Assembly: GCA_021153325.1 (NCBI GenBank)
Contig: JAGKTQ010000011.1
Location: forward strand, 1 to 64,000
Direction of reading: 5' to 3'
Origin: Lachnospiraceae bacterium
GTDB lineage: Bacteria > Bacillota > Clostridia > Lachnospirales > Lachnospiraceae
Length of the DNA: 64,000 bases
Shown here: positions 50,858-58,440 of the stretch, one piece after another
How positions within the stretch are numbered: position 1 is the stretch's first letter
Layout of the letters: each line of letters opens with the position of its first letter
Notes under the pieces: generated by a model
The model's database searches: none
What the model saw: the letters and a program-made list of their open reading frames with translations, nothing else
What the model was told of the DNA's origin: nothing
Position numbers and translations under genes: made by a program

Positions 50858-51874
50858 ATGGCTATTTTAGTAACAGGCGGAGCCGGTTATATTGGCAGTC
50901 ACACCGTAGTAGAATTACAGAATGCAGGATATGATGTAGTCGTTTTGGATAACTTAAGTAATGCAAGCGAGAAGTCATTAGAACGCGTTGAAAAAATTAC
51001 AGGAAAACCGGTAAAGTTTTACAAAGCGGATATTTTGGATAGAGAAGCTTTGGAAGAAATCTTTACAAAAGAAAATATCGATTCCTGTATTCATTTTGCA
51101 GGGTTAAAGGCAGTAGGAGAGTCGGTTCAAAAGCCGTGGGAGTATTATAATAATAATATTTCAGGAACACTTACTCTGTTGGATGTGATGAGAAAGCATA
51201 CTGTGAAAAATATTATCTTTTCTTCTTCTGCTACTATTTATGGAGATCCGGCAGTCATTCCGATCACAGAGGAATGTCCGAAGGGACAGTGTACCAACCC
51301 TTATGGCTGGACAAAATCTATGTTGGAACAGATTCTTATGGATATACAAAAAGCAGATCCAGAGTGGAATGTGATATTACTTCGTTACTTCAATCCTATC
51401 GGTGCACATAAGAGCGGAACCATCGGAGAAAATCCAAATGGAACGCCGAATAATTTAATGCCGTACATTACGCAGGTTGCCGTAGGAAAATTAAAAGAGC
51501 TTGGTGTATTTGGAAATGATTATGATACACCGGATGGAACAGGAGTCAGAGATTATATTCACGTAGTAGACCTTGCTGTTGGTCATGTGAAGGCATTGAA
51601 AAAAATTGAGGAAAAAGCAGGACTTTGCATTTACAATTTAGGTACTGGTGTAGGTTACAGCGTATTAGACATTGTGAAAAATTTTGAAGAGGCTACAGGA
51701 GTCAAGATTCCTTATGTTATTAAGGAAAGACGGGCAGGAGATATTGCGACCTGCTATTCCGATGCAGCAAAGGCAAAGGCAGAACTTGGATGGGAAGCAC
51801 AGTATGGAATTAAAGAAATGTGTGAAGATTCCTGGAGATGGCAGAGCAATAATCCAAACGGATATGATAATTAA
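50858..51874 (+). CDS. galE: UDP-glucose 4-epimerase
   Basis: The 338-aa product has the NAD-binding loop VTGGAGYIGSH (4-14), the SSSATIYGD strand with catalytic Ser/Thr, the YxxxK pair in NPYGWTKSM, and RYFNPIGAH. These are diagnostic for GalE. It interconverts UDP-glucose and UDP-galactose. ATG 50858 has GGAGG. It is 18 bases after the pyrophosphorylase gene, so they share one message, ended by the hairpin at 51881. Confidence 0.95.
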   Translation: MAILVTGGAGYIGSHTVVELQNAGYDVVVLDNLSNASEKSLERVEKITGKPVKFYKADILDREALEEIFTKENIDSCIHFAGLKAVGESVQKPWEYYNNNISGTLTLLDVMRKHTVKNIIFSSSATIYGDPAVIPITEECPKGQCTNPYGWTKSMLEQILMDIQKADPEWNVILLRYFNPIGAHKSGTIGENPNGTPNNLMPYITQVAVGKLKELGVFGNDYDTPDGTGVRDYIHVVDLAVGHVKALKKIEEKAGLCIYNLGTGVGYSVLDIVKNFEEATGVKIPYVIKERRAGDIATCYSDAAKAKAELGWEAQYGIKEMCEDSWRWQSNNPNGYDN

Positions 51875-51880
51875 TTAAAG

Positions 51881-51909
51881 AAAAAACTCCGCATACTGCG
51901 GAGTTTTTT
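51881..51909. terminator. Bidirectional terminator galE/trhA
   Basis: AAAAAACTCCGCA (51881-51893) pairs perfectly with TGCGGAGTTTTTT (51897-51909), giving a T-run for both strands. Confidence 0.93.
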
Positions 51910-52556
51910 TAAGCTACATACAGATACATGAAAAGGAAATGGCATATACTGCCGCCCATTACGAATAAATGGAAAACTTCATGTGAACCGAAGTATGCGT
52001 GTTTGTTGTTAAAAATCGGTAATTTCAACGCATAGATCACACCACCGATCGTATAAATGATACCGCCTGCTAAAAGCCAAAGAAATGCGGCTTTTGGTAA
52101 AGTATCAAGAAGCTGACCAAACACAAGAACGCAAACCCAGCCCATTGCAATATAAATGACAGAAGAAAACCATTTCGGACAATTGATCCAACAAGCCTTA
52201 ATGACCATTCCAATAATAGCAATTCCCCAGACTAATGCAAGGAGATGATAACCTAATTTGCCACCTAAAACGATCAGACAAACTGGTGTGTAAGAGCCAG
52301 CGATCAGAACGAAGATCATCATATGATCTATTTTTCTAAAAAAACGAAGTATTTTACCGGATACGTTAACGGAATGATAGATTGCGCTGGCACCATATAA
52401 AAGTACCATGCTGAGCATAAAGATTGCCATTGCCGAAAGGCACGTCTGATTCGTAGCAGAAGCTTTGACTAAAAGTGGTACGGCGGCAACTAATGCCATC
52501 ATCATAGCGATAAAATGAGTGATCGCACTCCCCGGTTCTCGAATTGTAATCTGCAT
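51909..52556 (-). CDS. trhA: Hemolysin III / PAQR family membrane protein (TrhA-like)
   Basis: The 215-aa product has seven membrane segments and the family metal-site motifs: YGASAIYHSVN (His), KIDHMMIF (His), and GSHEVFHLFVMGG with a paired His. Bacterial TrhA-type proteins affect membrane fluidity and lipid energy state; hemolysis is an old annotation. It is a single gene. A perfect palindrome at 52599-52617 lies about 45 bases upstream of the start. Confidence 0.88.
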   Translation of the reverse strand: MQITIREPGSAITHFIAMMMALVAAVPLLVKASATNQTCLSAMAIFMLSMVLLYGASAIYHSVNVSGKILRFFRKIDHMMIFVLIAGSYTPVCLIVLGGKLGYHLLALVWGIAIIGMVIKACWINCPKWFSSVIYIAMGWVCVLVFGQLLDTLPKAAFLWLLAGGIIYTIGGVIYALKLPIFNNKHAYFGSHEVFHLFVMGGSICHFLFMYLYVA

Positions 52557-52598
52557 AAAAACTCCTCCTTTTACCTAAAACAAAAGAAAAAAACAACA

Positions 52599-52617
52599 CG
52601 TAGTTTTTAAAACTACG
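52599..52617. promoter_or_regulatory. Perfect inverted repeat upstream of trhA
   Basis: CGTAGTTTT and AAAACTACG flank a single T. A second inverted repeat GTGTA-N9-TACAC lies next to it (about 52622-52640). Both look like operator sites for a regulator of membrane or lipid genes; the regulator is unknown. Confidence 0.55.
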
Positions 52618-52679
52618 TTTAGTGTAAATAAATACTACACCTTAGGATTTGCGATGTCAATATAAATATGTGTTAAAAT

Positions 52680-52734
52680 TTTATAAAAAAGAAGCTACTG
52701 CAAAATCTAAAAATTTATCTTGCAGTAGCTTCTT
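52680..52734 (-). terminator. Intrinsic terminator of the 88-aa gene
   Basis: On the minus strand a perfect 15-bp stem (52734-52720 with 52703-52689) is followed by TTTTTTATAA. Confidence 0.88.
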
Positions 52735-52743
52735 ATAGATGGG

Positions 52744-53010
52744 TCAATCTTCTTCAATAACGTGAATTTCCAAATAGTCAAATTCGATTGCTTCTATAAA
52801 ATTATCTTGTGTAAAGCGTGCCTTGTCGTGACGTTTGAATTCTTCTATAGTAGAGTCTAACCAGATCGGTTTACTTAAATCAAATTCATAACAGATGGCA
52901 TCCAAAGCATTGAAAATTTTGTGAGTTCTTGTATCATTGCTGTCATCACAAATAGTCGTATCTTTTAATAGACGGTTTTCTTTGTATATCTTTCCCCATA
53001 AACGAAACAT
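52744..53010 (-). CDS. Small acidic protein of unknown function (88 aa)
   Basis: The 88-aa product reads MFRLWGKIYKEN at the start and has an FNALDAICYEFDLSKPIWL block and an acidic tail ending in VIEED. It has no signal peptide or membrane segment. Similar short proteins are widespread in Lachnospiraceae, which I recall but cannot tie to a named family. The gene has its own terminator, and its start lies behind a purine-rich (AAAGGATACC) sequence on the minus strand. Confidence 0.6.
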   Translation of the reverse strand: MFRLWGKIYKENRLLKDTTICDDSNDTRTHKIFNALDAICYEFDLSKPIWLDSTIEEFKRHDKARFTQDNFIEAIEFDYLEIHVIEED

Positions 53011-53080
53011 AATTGGTATCCTTTTTATTTTATAAAGTTTAGTTCCACTCTATTATAACAAAAAGTATTTTTTTTACAAA

Positions 53081-53848
53081 CTAATATCTGTAGTATGGAC
53101 TTCCGCCACAGCACAGACCACCTCCGCCACAACAAAGATTACAAAACAGGTTGGCGAGACAAAGTTTAAAACAAATACTGCTGCCGTTTTCGTATGGTTT
53201 TCCATAAGTATATTGGCGTTGCTGGTACCAGTTTCCGCCATTTTCAAATTGATATACAAGGTTTGCATAATCACGGTTGTTCGGCTCTAAGGCAGCGGCT
53301 CTTTTTGCATGCTCCATAGCTGCGATCTGATTGCCGAGTCCGGCATGTGCAAGTGCACTGTAATAATACCAACGTGTATTTCGCGTACTTTCTGGCATGC
53401 CATCTAATACAGTACGGGCTTCTTTATAATATCCGTTGCGTACATAATTTCCAGCGGCGCGCAAATGATTGTCTTCCTCATAACCGGTTCCAGAGGTGCC
53501 AAAACCACCGAAATCACCAAAGCCACCAAAACCGCCAAAGCCTCCGAATCCACCAAATCCACCAAAATCATCATAACTGCTGCGACTGTTTGCATTTTGT
53601 CCATAGCTGCGATAGGAGCCTTGCGTGTAACTGCCATAACTTTGTCCGGTAGTGCCTTCGGTCCGTTCTTTCATGATCTGCTGATAAGCCTGTTGGATCT
53701 CTTTAAATTTTTCTTCCGCTTCCGCTTTATTTGGATTGTTTACATTGGCATCTGGATGATATTTTCGGCTGAGTGCCCGGTATGCTTTTTTAATTTCTTC
53801 TTCTGTGGCATTTCTTGGAATGCCAAGAACCTGATAGGGGTCACGCAT
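53081..53848 (-). CDS. DnaJ-domain protein with GGF repeats and Cys-rich tail
   Basis: The 255-aa product has a J domain at residues 1-65 with HPD (31-33), a glycine/phenylalanine repeat stretch (FGG units, about 98-116), a TPR-like pair of helices (140-190) and a cysteine-rich C-terminus (CCGGGGLCCGG). J domains stimulate DnaK. The other parts are not those of a standard DnaJ (no zinc-finger CxxCxGxG repeats), so it is a dedicated co-chaperone, possibly for the membrane or the protein encoded upstream. It overlaps the DUF5685 gene by 8 bases. Confidence 0.85.
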   Translation of the reverse strand: MRDPYQVLGIPRNATEEEIKKAYRALSRKYHPDANVNNPNKAEAEEKFKEIQQAYQQIMKERTEGTTGQSYGSYTQGSYRSYGQNANSRSSYDDFGGFGGFGGFGGFGGFGDFGGFGTSGTGYEEDNHLRAAGNYVRNGYYKEARTVLDGMPESTRNTRWYYYSALAHAGLGNQIAAMEHAKRAAALEPNNRDYANLVYQFENGGNWYQQRQYTYGKPYENGSSICFKLCLANLFCNLCCGGGGLCCGGSPYYRY

Positions 53849-54698
53849 GATTTATATCCTGCCCTTCTGTCTTGTTTGTTTCCCGTTTCTGGCGTACTGC
53901 TTCATAACGATACCATACACCGGAATAAAGAATGTTCCTAAGAATTTCTACATTTTCAATGATAGGAAGTTTTTCAAATTCCTTACAGCATTCTGCCATC
54001 ATAAAAGTTAAAATAGATTTTACTTCTTCGTCAAAATCTGGATTTTCATATTTCTGTACTAAGGGATTATAGCGGTGTTTTTGCAGATCCTCTTCAATAT
54101 CTTCATAGGCATCTAAAAGATAAATATATTTTCCGAGATAGGTGCCAAGTTTATGCAGATTTTCCGCCCATTCATCCTTTTTGGGAGTCATTAGTTCCCC
54201 CATGATTTCACCAAAGAGTCCTGCCATGTAATCAATATCGGTAGTCTGTTTTTGTTCTGCCTGTGACAGCTTCTGCATGAGACGGTCAATTTTGTACACC
54301 TTTTCCCCATAGCGATCATACAGTTTATGATACCCCTTTTTAAGAAGTTGTCCATAGCCAAGTTTCATTACATTTCGGTCATCCTGCCAGTCATCCATAC
54401 ACTTGTAGTAAGTAAAAAGAACATTCATATCTGCCGCATAATCAGAAAATTCATTCCGTTTGACGGGATGTTTTTCAAAAGGATGTGCTGCACATTTTGT
54501 TGTATATTCTTTTGTTTCCGGTTCATATAAGCTGGTGAGCAGGAGCGTCAAAAAGGTCATGTCGTAGGTCAGGCTGAGTTGCCCGGATAGACCATAGCCT
54601 TTCTTTAGCGCTTCACATAGACCACAGTAATAGGAGTGGTAAACATCAAATTCTTTGAATTTCATGTCTCCTTTATTGATGATAATATATCCAAACAT
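53841..54698 (-). CDS. DUF5685 family protein
   Basis: The 285-aa product starts FGYIIINKGDMKFKEFDVYH followed by the motif YYCGLCEALKKGYG, and further on DDWQDDRN and LDAYEDIEED, the pattern of DUF5685. The aspartate-rich repeats in helices recall the isoprenoid synthase-like fold, without a proven activity. The first gene of the unit codes for a zinc-ribbon membrane protein, the next for a J-domain protein; DUF5685 genes are commonly found beside J-domain genes. Function unknown. Confidence 0.78.
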   Translation of the reverse strand: MFGYIIINKGDMKFKEFDVYHSYYCGLCEALKKGYGLSGQLSLTYDMTFLTLLLTSLYEPETKEYTTKCAAHPFEKHPVKRNEFSDYAADMNVLFTYYKCMDDWQDDRNVMKLGYGQLLKKGYHKLYDRYGEKVYKIDRLMQKLSQAEQKQTTDIDYMAGLFGEIMGELMTPKKDEWAENLHKLGTYLGKYIYLLDAYEDIEEDLQKHRYNPLVQKYENPDFDEEVKSILTFMMAECCKEFEKLPIIENVEILRNILYSGVWYRYEAVRQKRETNKTEGQDINHA

Positions 54699-54726
54699 AA
54701 TTTACCTCGTATTAGCTTCTGCCCGA

Positions 54727-55119
54727 TCAGCTCCGCTTAATAAACGTGTGGCTGCATTTGGGGCATCGGATTTCTATTTTTCCTTTTCCTCTTGGGATAC
54801 GGATTTTCTGTTTGCATGAAGGACATTTATAAATGTGATGCGTCTTGCGCTGCTTCCAATTTCTTTTTTTGGCTGCCCAAAATTGTTTTACTTTGTATTC
54901 ATATTGCAGATAAACCGTATTTTCTTGTCTTCTTTTGTAGAGGTTTCTGGAGAACATTCTAAAATAAATATAGATCAAGAGTAACAGTGCCGGCAGATAT
55001 AGAAAATTAAGTCCGAATGCTGACAGAACAAGTAATATAAGGGAAAGTATCATAAGGGTGCGGTTCCATTCATCCGTACCATATCTTCCTTGCATAAAAC
55101 GATAAAATTTTTCTCTCAT
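54727..55119 (-). CDS. Small membrane protein with C-terminal zinc ribbon
   Basis: The 130-aa product has two close membrane segments (about residues 22-55), a basic linker rich in Lys/Arg/Gln and a C-terminal zinc ribbon, CPSCKQ and CPKCSHT, about 20 residues apart. The ribbon lies on the cytoplasmic side by the positive-inside rule. It is the promoter-proximal gene of the zinc-ribbon, DUF5685, DnaJ operon and may anchor the other two to the membrane, which is inference. Confidence 0.75.
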   Translation of the reverse strand: MREKFYRFMQGRYGTDEWNRTLMILSLILLVLSAFGLNFLYLPALLLLIYIYFRMFSRNLYKRRQENTVYLQYEYKVKQFWAAKKRNWKQRKTHHIYKCPSCKQKIRIPRGKGKIEIRCPKCSHTFIKRS

Positions 55120-55344
55120 AAGATTTCACGCCTTTCTGGTTTTACAATTCCTAGTTCTTATCCTACGTCGAATTTACATAGAAATCAATTAAACCAATCT
55201 AAAGGAATGTAAAGATTTTCTAAAAAATATCATGATTTCGTGAGTTAAAATAAAAGGCATGAAAATCCGGAAATGGCATATATATAAAAGGTACGGCATG
55301 TGCACAGAAAAAATAGCTGAAAAGTCATAGTGGAAAGGAATAGT

Positions 55345-56169
55345 ATGAAGATTAAAAATACATTAAATAATTGTGAAAAATACACATTTAGCCAAAATTA
55401 TGGTATAATAAATTTATCAGAAAAAGAAGCACCCGGACAGCGTAAATTGTCAGAAGAGAAAGCAGGGATGGACGTGGAAATAACATTAGATAAGACGGAT
55501 GAGGTGAGTAGAGCGGACGAAATTGATGAGATGGATCAAGCGGATGAAGTTGACAGTTGGAAAGAGGTCATGTTGATCTACACATCAGCCTTGAAGCAGA
55601 TTGAAACAAAACTTGAGATATTAAACGATGAATTTCAACACGTACATAGATACAATCCAATTGAACATATTAAGTCAAGAATTAAAACTTCAGAAAGTAT
55701 CGTTAAGAAATTAAAGAAAAACGGCTATGAGTCTACCATACCAAATATGATACAACATGTGAATGATATAGCCGGAATAAGGGTCATCTGTTCTTTTACT
55801 TCAGATATTTACAGAATTGCGGATATGATCAGTGATCAAAAGGATGTAAAAGTACTTAAGGTGAAGGATTATATTACATTTCCGAAGCCGAGTGGATACA
55901 AGAGCTACCATATGATCATTATGATTCCAGTTTATTTATCAGACCGTATCGTAAATACCAAAGTGGAGATACAGATTCGTACAGTAGCAATGGATTTTTG
56001 GGCAAGCTTAGAGCACAAAATACATTACAAATTTGAAGGGAATGCACCGGAACATATTAAAAATGAATTGATAGAGTGTGCAAGAATGGTTTCTGATCTG
56101 GATGCGCGTATGTTGTCCTTGAATGATGAAATTCAGGCAATAGAAGAAAAACAAGAAATAACATCATAA
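55345..56169 (+). CDS. Small alarmone synthetase (RelQ/YjbM-like GTP pyrophosphokinase)
   Basis: The 274-aa product has a RelA/SpoT synthetase domain at about 95-250: NDIAGIRVICSF, KPSGYKSYHMIIMIPV (G-loop) and VEIQIRTVAMDFWASLEHKI. No HD hydrolase, TGS or ACT domains are present, so it only makes (p)ppGpp from ATP and GDP/GTP. The acidic N-terminal 70 residues are longer than in RelQ (about 210 aa). The true start is unsure: GTG 55330, ATG 55345 or ATG 55468 are all possible. A hairpin terminator follows at once. Confidence 0.88.
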   Translation: MKIKNTLNNCEKYTFSQNYGIINLSEKEAPGQRKLSEEKAGMDVEITLDKTDEVSRADEIDEMDQADEVDSWKEVMLIYTSALKQIETKLEILNDEFQHVHRYNPIEHIKSRIKTSESIVKKLKKNGYESTIPNMIQHVNDIAGIRVICSFTSDIYRIADMISDQKDVKVLKVKDYITFPKPSGYKSYHMIIMIPVYLSDRIVNTKVEIQIRTVAMDFWASLEHKIHYKFEGNAPEHIKNELIECARMVSDLDARMLSLNDEIQAIEEKQEITS

Positions 56170-56200
56170 AAAAATCTGGCTGTCTGGCCAGATTTTTTTT
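56169..56200. terminator. Bidirectional terminator
   Basis: AAAAAATCTGGC (56169-56180) pairs with GCCAGATTTTTT (56187-56198) with T-runs on both sides, between the alarmone synthetase and the LacI gene. Confidence 0.92.
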
Positions 56201-56202
56201 CG

Positions 56203-57084
56203 TTACCTTACCTTACAATCATGATCCAATTCAAAATTGCGGTTCAGCGCATTTAGGAGAATATTCATCGTGAGGTTCGCCTTTTTTGAAATATCATTAT
56301 GTACGACCCGGATCGTTTGTGGAAGTACCCGCTGATTTTCCTCTGAGGATATGACTACCATATCAGAATCTTTTAAATAAGGCTGTACCATGAGCGCCAG
56401 ATAAGTGCCAATCACAATGACCTTTTTCCCGATCAGTTTTTGAATCTGTTCCTCAGAAAAAGCAGACATGGTGATCACTCTGTCGCTTGGAATGCTGTCC
56501 GTGATGAAGGACAAAAAGTTCTCATTTGCAAATTTATCGATCAGAAGATAACTGTCTTTACCAAGCATATCCATAGCTTCCAAGATCAAGGAAGGATAGT
56601 CGGTATATATCTGGTAGAATAGATTGTCTTTCACGATCATATCTACATTGATGACAGGTACTAAATATTTCTCGGAAAGATTTCTAAATTGAGCGTGAGT
56701 CAGGTCGATAGCGATGACAGCATAAATATTTCTATTGGTTATGATAGTTTCTTCCTCTTCTGTAATAGGCAGGAAAAGAATATCGTATTTCATGCGGTTC
56801 AGACGTTCAATAAGCAGATTTACAAAAGTATTGATTTCCATATTCCTTGATGGTGTATTGGGGTCTATAAAATAGGAGACACCGATCACATTACTTTTTC
56901 CAGTCGCGAGACTGATCGCAGCGTGGCTTGGTCTGTAGTTCAAAAGGTTTGCGATCTGCAAGACCTTCTTTCGTGTAGCATCGCTGATTTTTTGATCCGT
57001 TCGATTATTCATGATGTAAGAAACGGTTGCAACGGAAACACCAGCTTCTCTTGCAACATCTTTAACGGTTACTTTCTTTTCCAT
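56203..57084 (-). CDS. LacI family repressor of the maltodextrin locus (MalR-like)
   Basis: The 293-aa product has the LacI HTH and hinge helix at residues 1-60 (VTVKDVAREAGVSVATVSYI, then ATRKKVLQIANLLNYRPSHA) and a periplasmic-binding-like ligand domain that is somewhat shorter than usual. It is divergent from the maltodextrin genes, whose promoter carries two LacI-type operators. I start at ATG 57084 because AAAGGA lies upstream, although the spacing (12 bases) is long; ATG 57105 lacks a site. It probably binds a maltose derivative and represses the operon at 57346. Confidence 0.85.
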   Translation of the reverse strand: MEKKVTVKDVAREAGVSVATVSYIMNNRTDQKISDATRKKVLQIANLLNYRPSHAAISLATGKSNVIGVSYFIDPNTPSRNMEINTFVNLLIERLNRMKYDILFLPITEEEETIITNRNIYAVIAIDLTHAQFRNLSEKYLVPVINVDMIVKDNLFYQIYTDYPSLILEAMDMLGKDSYLLIDKFANENFLSFITDSIPSDRVITMSAFSEEQIQKLIGKKVIVIGTYLALMVQPYLKDSDMVVISSEENQRVLPQTIRVVHNDISKKANLTMNILLNALNRNFELDHDCKVR

Positions 57085-57264
57085 ACGAAGTTTTAGTCCT
57101 TTCATAGTAAACAATTCTAACGCAGATCCATATTAAGTTTTTTCTACTTAATTTTTCAAAAGTCTGACAAACGAGAGAGTGAAAAAATCGGAATATGTCT
57201 GTTTTGGGCAACTTAACTGTATAAGTAATCTTACAAATCGTCGTATAAATTGTCAAGAAATTTA

Positions 57265-57322
57265 TTGACATTTAAAAGGGGCAATGCTAACATTTACTTA
57301 ACCGGTTAAATTAAACGATTAA
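57265..57322 (+). promoter_or_regulatory. Maltodextrin operon promoter with tandem LacI-type operators
   Basis: TTGACA (57265-57270) and TAACAT (57288-57293) are 17 bases apart, with TG before the -10 box. Just downstream lie TTAACCGGTTAA (57298-57309, a perfect palindrome with central CG) and TTAAACGATTAA (57311-57322, near-palindromic with central CG). Both are LacI-family operator shapes and cover the transcription start. A repressor bound here would block transcription. Confidence 0.8.
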
Positions 57323-57345
57323 GTAACTAGTAGGAGGTTATGGGA

Positions 57346-58419
57346 ATGAGGAAAAAATTTAAAAAGTTTTTGGGGGTTCTTTTAGCAGTAACGACAGTGA
57401 TGATGACATTTGGTGCATGCGGAAATACTGCAAAAGAGGAAATCACAGTAACATTTATGAATGGGGAAACAGAATTAGGCAAGATAACAGGAGCAAAGGG
57501 TGAAGTATTAACAGATTATGAACAGTATGAAGCGATAGAAGGATTTGAATTTTTAGGCTGGTATGAAGCGCCTTCTCTTTTGGAAACAAGTAAGCAGGAC
57601 TTAACAACAGCTACCTTTGAAGAAGATACGACTTTATTTGGCAGTTTCAAATCCACACAGGTAGCAGAAGATACGAGAGTATGGTACATAGTTGGTACAG
57701 GCGCATCGAAAGAACTTGCAGCAAGCAATTGGGCAGCAGATGTGGATGATTCTGTGAAAGAAGCCTGCCAATTAAAAGCAACAGGAAATGCTGTGAACGA
57801 GTTTGCAATCACCCTGAACCTTTATGCTGGTGATCAGTTCCAGATCATTCATGATTGGTCTTGGGATGGACAGAAAGGATTTGGATATTTTACTTCCATT
57901 GATGAAACACAGATGGAGAATGGTGGTGGTTTAGGCGGTTCTGATTCCACAGCAAATGTAAATGTTATTATGGATGGAAATTATACGATCACGCTTACTA
58001 CAGATCCGGAAAACGAATTGCAGGATACGCTTACGATTGTCCGTAATGGGGATGCAACCGAGCAGGCAGAAGCAGTAGCTAAGGCGGAAGAGAGTACAAG
58101 TAGCTATGAGGTAACAGATGCAACCGGTATTGTTGTAAAAGGAAGCTGGGTTTCTGACTGGTCTGAAAATAAAGAATTAACAAGAGTAGAGGGAACGGAT
58201 CAGTTTACGATCACCATGGATCTGGATGCCGGTATTGAGTTATATTTTATGGTATTTGATAATGGCGCAGATACAGGACTTGGCATGAATGCAACAGCAG
58301 TGACAGATGACGCATCCAAAGCATTATTGGAGGAAGCATATAACATAAAAGTAGCCGAAGCAGGTACATACACGTTTACAGTTGATGCCGGTACTATGAC
58401 GATCACTGTTACCCAATAG
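57346..58419 (+). CDS. Carbohydrate-binding lipoprotein of the maltodextrin operon
   Basis: The 357-aa product has a lipobox FGAC (Cys25). An InlB B-repeat-like segment follows (about 33-75; VTFMNG and GFEFLGWYE), then two beta-rich modules (about 108-240 and 258-357) with WYIVGTGAS, QIIHDWSWDG and VVKGSWVSDW, resembling the SusE/SusF-like or CBM-type modules that bind starch. There is no catalytic residue set. It likely holds starch or maltodextrin at the surface for the downstream transport system. ATG 57346 is preferred (GGAGG at 8 bases). Confidence 0.78.
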   Translation: MRKKFKKFLGVLLAVTTVMMTFGACGNTAKEEITVTFMNGETELGKITGAKGEVLTDYEQYEAIEGFEFLGWYEAPSLLETSKQDLTTATFEEDTTLFGSFKSTQVAEDTRVWYIVGTGASKELAASNWAADVDDSVKEACQLKATGNAVNEFAITLNLYAGDQFQIIHDWSWDGQKGFGYFTSIDETQMENGGGLGGSDSTANVNVIMDGNYTITLTTDPENELQDTLTIVRNGDATEQAEAVAKAEESTSSYEVTDATGIVVKGSWVSDWSENKELTRVEGTDQFTITMDLDAGIELYFMVFDNGADTGLGMNATAVTDDASKALLEEAYNIKVAEAGTYTFTVDAGTMTITVTQ

Positions 58420-58440
58420 GAAATTTTAGGAGAAAATAAA

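Noticed and set aside
53465..53941. Plus-strand open frame of 158 codons opposite the DnaJ and DUF5685 genes
   Set aside because: It is the complement of two convincing genes with family motifs and has a repeat-derived Thr/Lys composition.
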